From the NCBI RefSeq assembly GCF_000425425.1, contig NZ_AUDK01000003.1, forward strand, positions 124,001 to 188,000: 64,000 nucleotides of DNA. Direction: 5' to 3'. The DNA comes from Flavobacterium daejeonense DSM 17708. GTDB taxonomy: Bacteria > Bacteroidota > Bacteroidia > Flavobacteriales > Flavobacteriaceae. Shown here in pieces: positions 24,031-31,779 of this stretch; within the stretch, counting starts at the first letter, position 1, and each line of letters begins with the position of its first letter. The position numbers and the translations under genes are program-made. The notes under the pieces are model-generated. The model made no database searches and had not been told where the DNA came from. It saw nothing but the letters and a program-made list of their open reading frames with translations.

Positions 24031-27000
24031 GAAAGCCTTATACACTATTTACGATTCTTCGCCTAAAATTCAACAAATTTCGGCTGCTTTACAGCAAAAA
24101 AACCAAGCCAAATTACAGCTTAGCGGTTTACTGGGCTCGGCGGTTTCTTTTGTCATCCGTTCGCTTTTTAAGAAAGCCGAACTTCCTTTTTTATTGATTT
24201 TGAATGATAAGGAAGAAGCGGCTTATTACCTAAACGATTTGGAACAAATGTTGGGTGAGGAAGATGTGTTATTCTATCCAAGTTCGTATCGACGTCCGTA
24301 CCATCCCGAAATTTCGGGAGAAGAGACTGATAATGCCAATGTGTTGCTTCGTGCTGAGGTTTTAAACCGTATCAATTCCCGCAAAAAACCGGCGGTAATT
24401 GTGAGTTATCCCGAAGCACTTTTTGAAAAAGTGGTTACTCGTAGAGATTTAGATAAAAACACCTTAAAAGTACATGTTGGCGATAAAATTTCGATTGATT
24501 TTATCAACGAAGTTTTATTTGAATACGAATTCAAAAGAGTGGATTTTATTACCGAACCGGGAGAATTTTCGGTTCGTGGTGGAATTGTCGATGTTTTTTC
24601 GTTTTCCAATGACAATCCGTATCGAATTGAGTTTTTTGGCAACGAAGTCGATAGTATTCGAACTTTTGATGTGGCAACGCAGTTGTCGATAGAGCAACAA
24701 AAGAAAATTACGATTATTCCCAATGTAGAAAACAAATTGTTTCAGGAAAACCGGGAGAGTTTCTTGGATTATATTTCGGAACAAACGGTTATCTGTATTC
24801 AAAATACCGAGAATTTATTGGCACAATTAGATAAGCAATTTGCCCGTGCCGAAGAAGCTTTCGGGAAGTTATCTAAAGATATTAAACATGCTACTCCGGA
24901 ACAATTGTTTTTGAATCAAAAGGCCTTTATAAAACGTGCTTTGGATTTTTCAATTGTCGAATTGAGTTCTAAAGCCATTTTTAAAACTACCAAAAAATTC
25001 GAATTTCACATTCAGCCACAGCCTTCATTCAACAAGCAATTTGATTTGCTATTGAATAATCTGAGCGAGAATCATTTTAACGGCTATAAAAATTATTTAT
25101 TCTGTTCCAATGAGTCGCAGTCCAAGCGTTTTCACGATATTTTTGAGAGTTTGGATGAAGCCAATTCAGAGAATATCCGCAAGCAATACAACACCATCGT
25201 TTTGCCTTTGTACCAAGGTTTTGTGGACGAAGAAAATCAGATTTGCTGTTATACCGACCATCAGATTTTTGAGCGATACCATAAATTCAGTATCAAAAAC
25301 GGTTATTCGAAGAAACAGAATATCACTTTAAAAGAGCTGACTTCGCTTTCTGTAGGTGATTATGTGACGCATATTGACCACGGAATTGGGAAATTTGGAG
25401 GCTTGCAAAAAATTCAGGTTGAGGGGAAAACTCAGGAAACAATTAAGTTAGTTTATGCCGATAATGATATTGTGTATGTGAGTATTCATTCGCTTCACAA
25501 AATTTCCAAATACAACGGCAAGGACGGAACGCCTCCTAAAATTTATAAATTAGGTTCGAATGCCTGGAAAGCCTTAAAGCAAAAAACCAAAGCCAGAGTC
25601 AAAAATATTGCTTTCAATCTGATTCAGCTGTATGCCAAAAGACGATTGGAAAAAGGGTTTCAATATGCTCCGGACAGTTATTTGCAAAACGAATTAGAAA
25701 GTTCCTTTATTTACGAAGATACGCCGGACCAAATTAAATCAACTGCCGAAGTCAAAGCCGATATGGAAAGCGACCGCCCAATGGATCGTTTGGTTTGTGG
25801 TGACGTAGGTTTTGGAAAAACTGAGGTCGCTATTCGTGCCGCATTTAAAGCAGTTGATAATAGCAAACAAGTTGCGATTTTGGTGCCAACAACTATTTTG
25901 GCGTACCAGCATTTTAGAACTTTTTCGGAACGTTTAAAAAATATGCCGGTAAAAATTGGTTATCTGAACCGTTTCAGAACGGCTAAACAAAAGGCAGAAA
26001 CCTTAAAAAATTTGGCCGAAGGCAAATTGGATATTGTTATTGGAACCCATCAGTTGGTCAACAAAAATGTAGTTTTTAAAGATTTAGGTTTGCTGATTGT
26101 AGATGAAGAGCAAAAATTTGGTGTAAACGTAAAAGATAAATTAAAAACCATTGCTGCAAATGTAGATACGCTCACTTTAACAGCAACACCTATCCCGAGA
26201 ACCTTGCAGTTTTCGTTAATGGCAGCGCGTGATTTGTCTGTAATTACTACGCCTCCGCCTAACAGATATCCTATTGAAACTAATGTGGTTGGTTTTAACG
26301 AAGAGGTGATTCGCGATGCGATTTCGTATGAAATTCAAAGAAATGGGCAGGTTTATTTTATCAATAACCGCATTGAAAACATCAAGGAAGTAGCAGGAAT
26401 GATTCAGCGATTGGTTCCAAATGCCAAAGTAGGAATCGGTCACGGACAAATGGACGGCAAGAAACTCGAAGAATTGATGTTGGCTTTTATGAATGGAGAA
26501 TTTGATGTGTTGGTCGCAACAACCATTATCGAGAGTGGATTGGACGTGCCCAATGCCAATACCATTTTTATCAATAATGCCAACAATTTTGGTCTGTCTG
26601 ATTTGCATCAAATGCGTGGTCGTGTGGGTCGAAGTAACAAGAAAGCATTTTGTTATTTCATCTGTCCGCCATATTCGTCAATGACCGAAGAAGCCCGAAA
26701 ACGTATTCAGGCTTTGGAACAATTTAGTGAACTGGGAAGCGGATTCAATATTGCGATGAAAGATTTGGAAATTCGTGGTGCAGGAGATTTATTGGGTGGT
26801 GAACAATCCGGTTTTATCAATGAAATAGGATTTGATACCTATCAAAAAATCATGAATGAGGCCATCGAAGAACTGAAGGAAAACGAATTTAAAGATTTGT
26901 ATCCGGTCGAGAATGATATTGAAACCAAGGAATATGTAAAAGACCTGCAAATTGACACCGATTTTGAATTGTTGTTTTCAGATGAATATATTAATAATAT

Positions 27001-27406
27001 TTCGGAACGTTTGAATTTGTACAATGAGTTGAGTGCGATTAAAAACGAAGAAGAATTAGTCGTTTTCCAAAACAAACTTGTGGATCGTTTTGGTCCATTG
27101 CCTCCGCGAGCCAATGCATTGATGAACAGTATCCGGATTAAATGGGTGGCTACAAGAGTTGGAATCGAAAAACTGGTGATGAAACAAGGCAAGATGATTG
27201 GTTATTTTGTGTCGGACCAACAATCGGATTTTTATCAGTCGAATCGCTTTCATAAGGTGTTGCAGTTTGTGCAAAAACATCCTTCACTTTGTAAAATGAA
27301 AGAAAAACAAACTGCTAACGGCTTACGCCTATTACTGACTTTTGACAATGTAAAATCAACCCGAAGAGCTTTGGAATTGATGGAGCTATTGGGGAATGGA
27401 AATTAG
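24011..27406 (+). CDS. mfd: Transcription-repair coupling factor Mfd
   Basis: A 1131-residue ATP-dependent translocase that removes stalled RNA polymerase at DNA lesions and recruits UvrA. The UvrB-like N-terminus is followed by the RNA-polymerase-interacting CarD-like domain (VGDYVTHIDHGIGKFGG, about residue 445 onward). The helicase core has GDVGFGKTEVAIRAAF (about 597), DEEQ (about 698) and the motif VI HQMRGRVGRS. The C-terminal TRCF domain ends in ELLGNGN. Length is normal. The last 37 codons are duplicated at 34645-34758, so this tail probably came with the island that follows. The gene converges with the 27403 gene, overlapping 4 bases. Confidence 0.97.
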   Translation: MMPELSKKALYTIYDSSPKIQQISAALQQKNQAKLQLSGLLGSAVSFVIRSLFKKAELPFLLILNDKEEAAYYLNDLEQMLGEEDVLFYPSSYRRPYHPEISGEETDNANVLLRAEVLNRINSRKKPAVIVSYPEALFEKVVTRRDLDKNTLKVHVGDKISIDFINEVLFEYEFKRVDFITEPGEFSVRGGIVDVFSFSNDNPYRIEFFGNEVDSIRTFDVATQLSIEQQKKITIIPNVENKLFQENRESFLDYISEQTVICIQNTENLLAQLDKQFARAEEAFGKLSKDIKHATPEQLFLNQKAFIKRALDFSIVELSSKAIFKTTKKFEFHIQPQPSFNKQFDLLLNNLSENHFNGYKNYLFCSNESQSKRFHDIFESLDEANSENIRKQYNTIVLPLYQGFVDEENQICCYTDHQIFERYHKFSIKNGYSKKQNITLKELTSLSVGDYVTHIDHGIGKFGGLQKIQVEGKTQETIKLVYADNDIVYVSIHSLHKISKYNGKDGTPPKIYKLGSNAWKALKQKTKARVKNIAFNLIQLYAKRRLEKGFQYAPDSYLQNELESSFIYEDTPDQIKSTAEVKADMESDRPMDRLVCGDVGFGKTEVAIRAAFKAVDNSKQVAILVPTTILAYQHFRTFSERLKNMPVKIGYLNRFRTAKQKAETLKNLAEGKLDIVIGTHQLVNKNVVFKDLGLLIVDEEQKFGVNVKDKLKTIAANVDTLTLTATPIPRTLQFSLMAARDLSVITTPPPNRYPIETNVVGFNEEVIRDAISYEIQRNGQVYFINNRIENIKEVAGMIQRLVPNAKVGIGHGQMDGKKLEELMLAFMNGEFDVLVATTIIESGLDVPNANTIFINNANNFGLSDLHQMRGRVGRSNKKAFCYFICPPYSSMTEEARKRIQALEQFSELGSGFNIAMKDLEIRGAGDLLGGEQSGFINEIGFDTYQKIMNEAIEELKENEFKDLYPVENDIETKEYVKDLQIDTDFELLFSDEYINNISERLNLYNELSAIKNEEELVVFQNKLVDRFGPLPPRANALMNSIRIKWVATRVGIEKLVMKQGKMIGYFVSDQQSDFYQSNRFHKVLQFVQKHPSLCKMKEKQTANGLRLLLTFDNVKSTRRALELMELLGNGN

Positions 27407-27831
27407 TTTTGTATATCACTTAATTTTAGATCAAATGATTCTTGGGTGTAATTTTTAATAGAATCTAATTGTCCTTCTTGATTATAAAACCGCCATTTTC
27501 CAGAATAAAACCAGTGACTTAAGGAATCTTCTACAACCAGTTTAGTATAACCTTGTTTTTGCTTTTTCCCATTGGGAAAATAAAATGTGGTTTTACAAAG
27601 ATTCTTTTTGTACTTTTCTTTCTTTACGAGTTTTCGATTGTTGAATGATTTCCAAGTACCCACTTCGACACCTTTTCTATATTTGCCTTTTACAGTATAG
27701 ATAAAATCTAAGGTATCAATAGTAATCCATTTTCCCTCAGGAATATTATTGATTGTTTGGTTTATTTTTGATTTACAACTTAGTATGCTTATAGAGATAG
27801 TAATAATAAGAATAAGTTTGTGATATTTCAT
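27403..27831 (-). CDS. MORN-like lipoprotein at the end of the peptide cluster
   Basis: A 142-residue predicted lipoprotein (lipobox ILSC near residue 19). The body carries MORN-2-like units, KGVEVGTWKSFNNRKL (about 58-73) and SGKWRFYNQEGQLD (about 114-127), as in YwqK-type proteins. It is the last gene of the island operon, 11 bases after a 37-residue membrane protein, and overlaps the mfd stop by 4 bases. A role in self-protection against the peptide is possible from position, but not shown. It is very AT-rich like the rest of the island. Confidence 0.7.
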   Translation of the reverse strand: MKYHKLILIITISISILSCKSKINQTINNIPEGKWITIDTLDFIYTVKGKYRKGVEVGTWKSFNNRKLVKKEKYKKNLCKTTFYFPNGKKQKQGYTKLVVEDSLSHWFYSGKWRFYNQEGQLDSIKNYTQESFDLKLSDIQN

Positions 27832-27842
27832 AAAGTTTTGAT

Positions 27843-27956
27843 TTATAGGAATAACAATTTTACAACAAAATAAATTGAAATGATGTTGAAAAGTGAAATT
27901 AATAGTCCAATAAAAAATATTTTTTTTGGGATTTCACCCAATATTTTAAAATTCAT
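27843..27956 (-). CDS. 37-residue membrane microprotein, candidate immunity protein
   Basis: A short frame ATG to TAA: MNFKILGEIPKK followed by one long hydrophobic helix (IFFIGLLISLFNIISIYFVV, residues about 13-32) and the end KLLFL. Its ATG lies 3 bases after the exporter stop and its stop is 11 bases before the lipoprotein start, so translation is probably coupled. Small hydrophobic proteins next to C39 exporters are often immunity or accessory factors. No homologue can be named from memory. Confidence 0.55.
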   Translation of the reverse strand: MNFKILGEIPKKIFFIGLLISLFNIISIYFVVKLLFL

Positions 27957-27959
27957 ATT

Positions 27960-30158
27960 TTAATGTTCTAATTCTAATTGGTTTTTTATTAAATTATAAT
28001 AGTCTCTTTTGTTGTTAATTAGTTGATGATGAGTGCCTTTTTCTGAAATTTTTCCATTGTTTAAAACGATAATTTGATCTGCATTTTTTACTGTACTTAA
28101 ACGATGAGCAATAATTACAACAGTTTTTCCTTTAAAAAATTGTTGTAAATTATCATGAATTATTTTTTCATTTTCTGTATCGAGGGCACTTGTGGCTTCG
28201 TCTAAAAAAATATAGTGCGGATTTTTGTATATTGCTCTGGCAATAAGAATTCTTTGTTTTTGTCCTTGGCTAATGCCAATTCCTTGCTGTCCAATAATTG
28301 TATTGTAATTCATTGGAAGTTTTTCAATAAATTTTTTAATATTAGCATATTCAACAGCATTTATTAATTTTTTCATATCATATTCTTCTTCCATTGTGAC
28401 ATTAAAGGCAATGGAATTTGAGAATATGAAACTGTCCTGAAGAACCACACCACATTGACTTCTCCATATTTTATCATCTAAATTATTTAAATTTTCATTA
28501 TCAATAGTAATAACCCCTTTTTCAGGATAATAAAATTTTAGAAGAAGTTTTACTAATGTTGATTTACCACTACCACTTATACCAACAATTGCCGTAGTTG
28601 TGCCTTTTTTAATTTTAAGATTTATATTATTTAATACATTATAATCACCATTATATGCAAATGATATGTTTTTAAGATGTATAGATCCTTTTTCGAAATT
28701 ATCTAGTTTTTTTTCTGAGTTTGAACTTTCTTGAATATCATGTATTTCATTTAACCTCAATATACTTACCATTACTAGTTGAAAATTTAAAATTAAATTT
28801 ATCAATTGAGTAACAGGTACATTTACGGCACCTACTATAAAAACAATTGCCACCATAGAACCTAAAGACAATCTACCATTTATAACTGAATATGCAGAAG
28901 TAAAAGTTATTAAAATTGACGTTAAAAAAGAAAAAAACCTATAACTTTCGAATTTTTGATTTGTTAGGAGGTTTTCAATATTGTTATTAAATAATTCCAA
29001 TTGAATATTTTCCCATTCTTTTCTTTTGTATGCTTCTAGGTTATTAATTTTAATTTCTTGCATACCTGTAATAAGTTCTACATTTTTATTTTTTTCTTTG
29101 CTGACGAGCTCAAATTTCTTTATGTCTAGTTTTTTAATACTATCAAAAAAATGAAAAATCCAAATAAGCTCCAAAATACTACCAGTAATAAATATTAAAA
29201 ACACATTGAAATTATAATATAATAAAAGTGTAGAAAAAACTATTATACTAAAAAAAGAAAAAATACTTTTAAGTGAATCATTTACTAAAAAATTTTCAAC
29301 TCTTTTATGATCTTCTATTCTTTCCAATAAATCTCCTATACTTTTAGAATAGAAAAATTTTATGGGTAATCTCATTAGTTTAATTAAAAAATCAGAAACA
29401 AGATGTAAGCTTATTCGAGAACTTATATGGATAAACAACCATGATCTATAAAATTCATTTAGTATTTTGCTTACAAATAATATGAACTCTCCAATTAAAA
29501 TCAGGTGTAGAAATGAAATGTTTTTGAATTTAACCCCATTATCAACAATTTTTTGAGTAAAAAAGGGGAAAATAAATTCTATAATTGTTGATAATAACAG
29601 TGTAAAAGCCAATAAATAGAGATGTTTTTTATAATCAAGTAAATATTTTAATATGTTAATAAAACTCTTTCTTTTTTCGTTGTCCGTTTCATTGTTTGTA
29701 TCTTTTTTTTTGTAAAGTTTCTCAGTTGGTTTTAAGACCAAAAGAATACCTTTTTCACTATTAGCTTTCCAACCGTTAAAAAAATCTTTTTTGTTATAAA
29801 TTATTCTGCCCATTCCGGGATCACTTACGAATATTTTATTTTTTGTTAACTTATAAACAACAATAAAGTGATTTTGATTCCAAAAAAATATTGCGGGCAA
29901 GGTTACATTTTCTTTAACTTCATTAAAATCAAGTTTAACAAATAGACATTCATAACCTAATTTTGTGGAAATATCTTTTAATTCAGCAAATGATAATCCT
30001 TGTTGACTTATATTGCTTTTTGTAATAGCAGGATTTTTATTTGTAATTGTAACCCCGTAGAAATTGCTTATCATTCTAATACAAGCAATTCCGCAATCTG
30101 AACTGTCAAGTTGTTGAATAAAAGGGAATTTGTTAAATGTTATCATTTTATGAAGCAT
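27960..30158 (-). CDS. Peptidase-containing ABC exporter (C39-PCAT)
   Basis: A 732-residue transporter predicted to cleave a leader peptide and export the product through the inner membrane. The N-terminal C39 cysteine peptidase has QLDSSDCGIACIRM (Cys22), the His in NQNHFIVVYK and Asp in VSDPGMG. The membrane domain has about six helices (residues 165-450). The ATPase domain has Walker A GISGSGKSTL (about 528), signature ISQGQKQRIL (about 632) and Walker B IFLDEATSALD (about 652). All catalytic residues are present. It is 17 bases after the radical-SAM gene. No HlyD-type adaptor is encoded nearby. Confidence 0.95.
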   Translation of the reverse strand: MLHKMITFNKFPFIQQLDSSDCGIACIRMISNFYGVTITNKNPAITKSNISQQGLSFAELKDISTKLGYECLFVKLDFNEVKENVTLPAIFFWNQNHFIVVYKLTKNKIFVSDPGMGRIIYNKKDFFNGWKANSEKGILLVLKPTEKLYKKKDTNNETDNEKRKSFINILKYLLDYKKHLYLLAFTLLLSTIIEFIFPFFTQKIVDNGVKFKNISFLHLILIGEFILFVSKILNEFYRSWLFIHISSRISLHLVSDFLIKLMRLPIKFFYSKSIGDLLERIEDHKRVENFLVNDSLKSIFSFFSIIVFSTLLLYYNFNVFLIFITGSILELIWIFHFFDSIKKLDIKKFELVSKEKNKNVELITGMQEIKINNLEAYKRKEWENIQLELFNNNIENLLTNQKFESYRFFSFLTSILITFTSAYSVINGRLSLGSMVAIVFIVGAVNVPVTQLINLILNFQLVMVSILRLNEIHDIQESSNSEKKLDNFEKGSIHLKNISFAYNGDYNVLNNINLKIKKGTTTAIVGISGSGKSTLVKLLLKFYYPEKGVITIDNENLNNLDDKIWRSQCGVVLQDSFIFSNSIAFNVTMEEEYDMKKLINAVEYANIKKFIEKLPMNYNTIIGQQGIGISQGQKQRILIARAIYKNPHYIFLDEATSALDTENEKIIHDNLQQFFKGKTVVIIAHRLSTVKNADQIIVLNNGKISEKGTHHQLINNKRDYYNLIKNQLELEH

Positions 30159-30175
30159 TGATAAAATGAGATTTT

Positions 30176-31408
30176 TTAATTTTTTTTGAAAGATTCTAGT
30201 TTTAGAGTGTATTCAGGTTTTGGTATAGTCAGTATGTTTCTTTCTATAATTTTCAAAGCATCTTCATAAGTTAGTTTTGAAATTCCTGTTTGTGAAACTA
30301 GTTCTGGGGGCATTGATTCTATAACCGTATTTTGAATATGAGTTATTATTTTTAATAAATCGTTACAATATATTGATGGATTATTAAAACCATTCTCGGA
30401 ACTGTATCTGTGTGGTAAATAGCCACCTCCACAAATATCTTGAATGGGGCACGCTAAACATTTTTTAGGTAAATATTTTCCCGAATTATAATATATTTCG
30501 ATAAGTTCGGATTTTTTTATTTCCTCAATTTCATGAGTATAAATGTTAATACCGTTTTTTGTAAATGAATCTCCACAAAGTTTTAATACATCTACAGCTT
30601 CTAAATCGCCATTTGTTTCTAAAACTAATATATTGTTTTCGTTTATACCTAAAGAATCTAAACCTTGTTTTTGTCCCAAAATTTCTTTAATGATCATTTC
30701 AAAAAAACGAACATTATATGTTAGTTCTGAATCATGAAACCATTTGTCAAAAATTTTAATATACCATTCTGATGGACTTAAGTCCTGACCAAAAATATTT
30801 TGTTTAGTGTCATGATTTGCATCTAATAATAAAATATCTACAGATTTTAAATTTAGACTTTTAAAATGGTCATAATATTTAACAGGATCTGTTTTGGTAT
30901 TCATAACGGATAAAATTCCAATTTTGATATTATTATTATTTAAAACATTTAATCCTTTTATTACATTATGATAAGTGCCATCTCCTTTTTTGTCAATTCT
31001 AAAAGTATCATTGTCCTGTTTTGATCCATCTAAACTCACACCAATGTTTATATTGTTTTTTTTAAACAATTGGCACCATTCATTATCAATAAGTATTCCA
31101 TTTGTTTGTAATGAAAAAATTACTTCAATTCCTTTTTCTTTTATAAGATTAAAACGGTTAATAAAATTAACGAAATCATTTTTTTTAATTAGTAAAGGTT
31201 CTCCTCCATGAATAATGATATGGACTGTTTGTAGTTTCTTTTTTTGTAAATGGAGTAATAATTTTTTCACAAATTCTTCTGTTGTTCTATCTTCGATAAA
31301 TTTGGGTTGAATTTTGTAAGATAAATCTCCTAGATTATACATATAGCAATATGAACAATTTATATTACAACGACTAGCTATTTTTACAACGATTTTATCT
31401 ATTTTCAT
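30176..31408 (-). CDS. SPASM radical-SAM peptide maturase (cyclophane-forming type?)
   Basis: A 410-residue radical-SAM enzyme. The SAM-binding cluster motif is CNINCSYC (Cys14, 18, 21). The C-terminal SPASM part has CLACPIQDICGGGYLPHRYS (about residues 317-336) and ends with NPSIYCNDLLKII. This CGGG..xHRY..GF.NPS.YC.DL arrangement is typical of FxsB/GrrM-type maturases, which form three-residue cyclophanes by linking an aromatic ring to the residue two positions later. It lies 59 bases after a precursor with F-A-K motifs. Seen: motifs. Inferred: the cross-link type. No separate RiPP-recognition gene is present. Confidence 0.92.
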   Translation of the reverse strand: MKIDKIVVKIASRCNINCSYCYMYNLGDLSYKIQPKFIEDRTTEEFVKKLLLHLQKKKLQTVHIIIHGGEPLLIKKNDFVNFINRFNLIKEKGIEVIFSLQTNGILIDNEWCQLFKKNNINIGVSLDGSKQDNDTFRIDKKGDGTYHNVIKGLNVLNNNNIKIGILSVMNTKTDPVKYYDHFKSLNLKSVDILLLDANHDTKQNIFGQDLSPSEWYIKIFDKWFHDSELTYNVRFFEMIIKEILGQKQGLDSLGINENNILVLETNGDLEAVDVLKLCGDSFTKNGINIYTHEIEEIKKSELIEIYYNSGKYLPKKCLACPIQDICGGGYLPHRYSSENGFNNPSIYCNDLLKIITHIQNTVIESMPPELVSQTGISKLTYEDALKIIERNILTIPKPEYTLKLESFKKN

Positions 31409-31420
31409 GATTTTTTTTGA

Positions 31421-31453
31421 ATAAAAAGGCTCCTAAAATATTTTAAGAGCCTT
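31421..31453 (-). terminator. Attenuating hairpin between precursor and maturase
   Basis: On the - strand, AAGGCTC then TAAAAT / ATTTTA then GAGCCTT, joined by one G-U pair into a 14-bp stem (31426-31453), followed by TTTTTAT. It starts 15 bases after the precursor stop and ends before the maturase start. It would give more precursor transcript than enzyme transcript. Confidence 0.8.
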
Positions 31454-31467
31454 AAATTGAAGTTACA

Positions 31468-31644
31468 TTAGTTAGTGTCAGGTAATGTTTTAATAATTTT
31501 TGCAAAATCTACTTTTGCAAAACGACCAGTCAAACAACTATTTGTTACTTCAAAGGAAGCATTTTTTAAAACTGGATTACTCATTAAACTTGTAGTATTC
31601 TCCAATGAGATAGCATCTTTTTTTGTTAATTTAAATTTTTTCAT
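31468..31644 (-). CDS. 58-residue RiPP precursor peptide with tandem F-A-K motifs
   Basis: A small gene with ATG at 31644. The N-terminal part (MKKFKLTKKDAISLENTTSL) resembles leader peptides of Bacteroidota natural products (Lys-rich start, then helix). The C-terminal part holds Cys37, then RFAKVDFAKIIKTLPDTN with F42-A43-K44 and F47-A48-K49 spaced five apart. Three-residue aromatic-X-X motifs are substrates of FxsB/GrrM-type enzymes. The usual Gly-Gly cleavage signal of C39 exporters is absent; the nearest candidates are T39-G40 and A29-S30. A terminator follows. Coding status rests on position, size and the neighbouring maturase and exporter. Confidence 0.75.
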   Translation of the reverse strand: MKKFKLTKKDAISLENTTSLMSNPVLKNASFEVTNSCLTGRFAKVDFAKIIKTLPDTN

Positions 31645-31779
31645 TGTTTTTTAATTTTTAAAATTATGGTTCACATTTGGCATATTACCGTACCAATCCG
31701 GTTTGCTTGCAAGCGATTTATTTAGATGCCTATATTCTTCAAATCGTCACCTGAAAAATAAAAGCATTAAAATCATGTA

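Noticed and set aside
30176..31408. Radical-SAM protein considered as an anaerobic sulfatase-maturating enzyme
   Set aside because: No sulfatase gene is near, and the SPASM part with PHRYS..NPS.YC.DL and the neighbouring precursor and C39 exporter point to peptide maturation.
31680..31779. Second precursor gene ending in VNHNFKN
   Set aside because: No start codon without an intervening stop was found, so it is listed only as a remnant.
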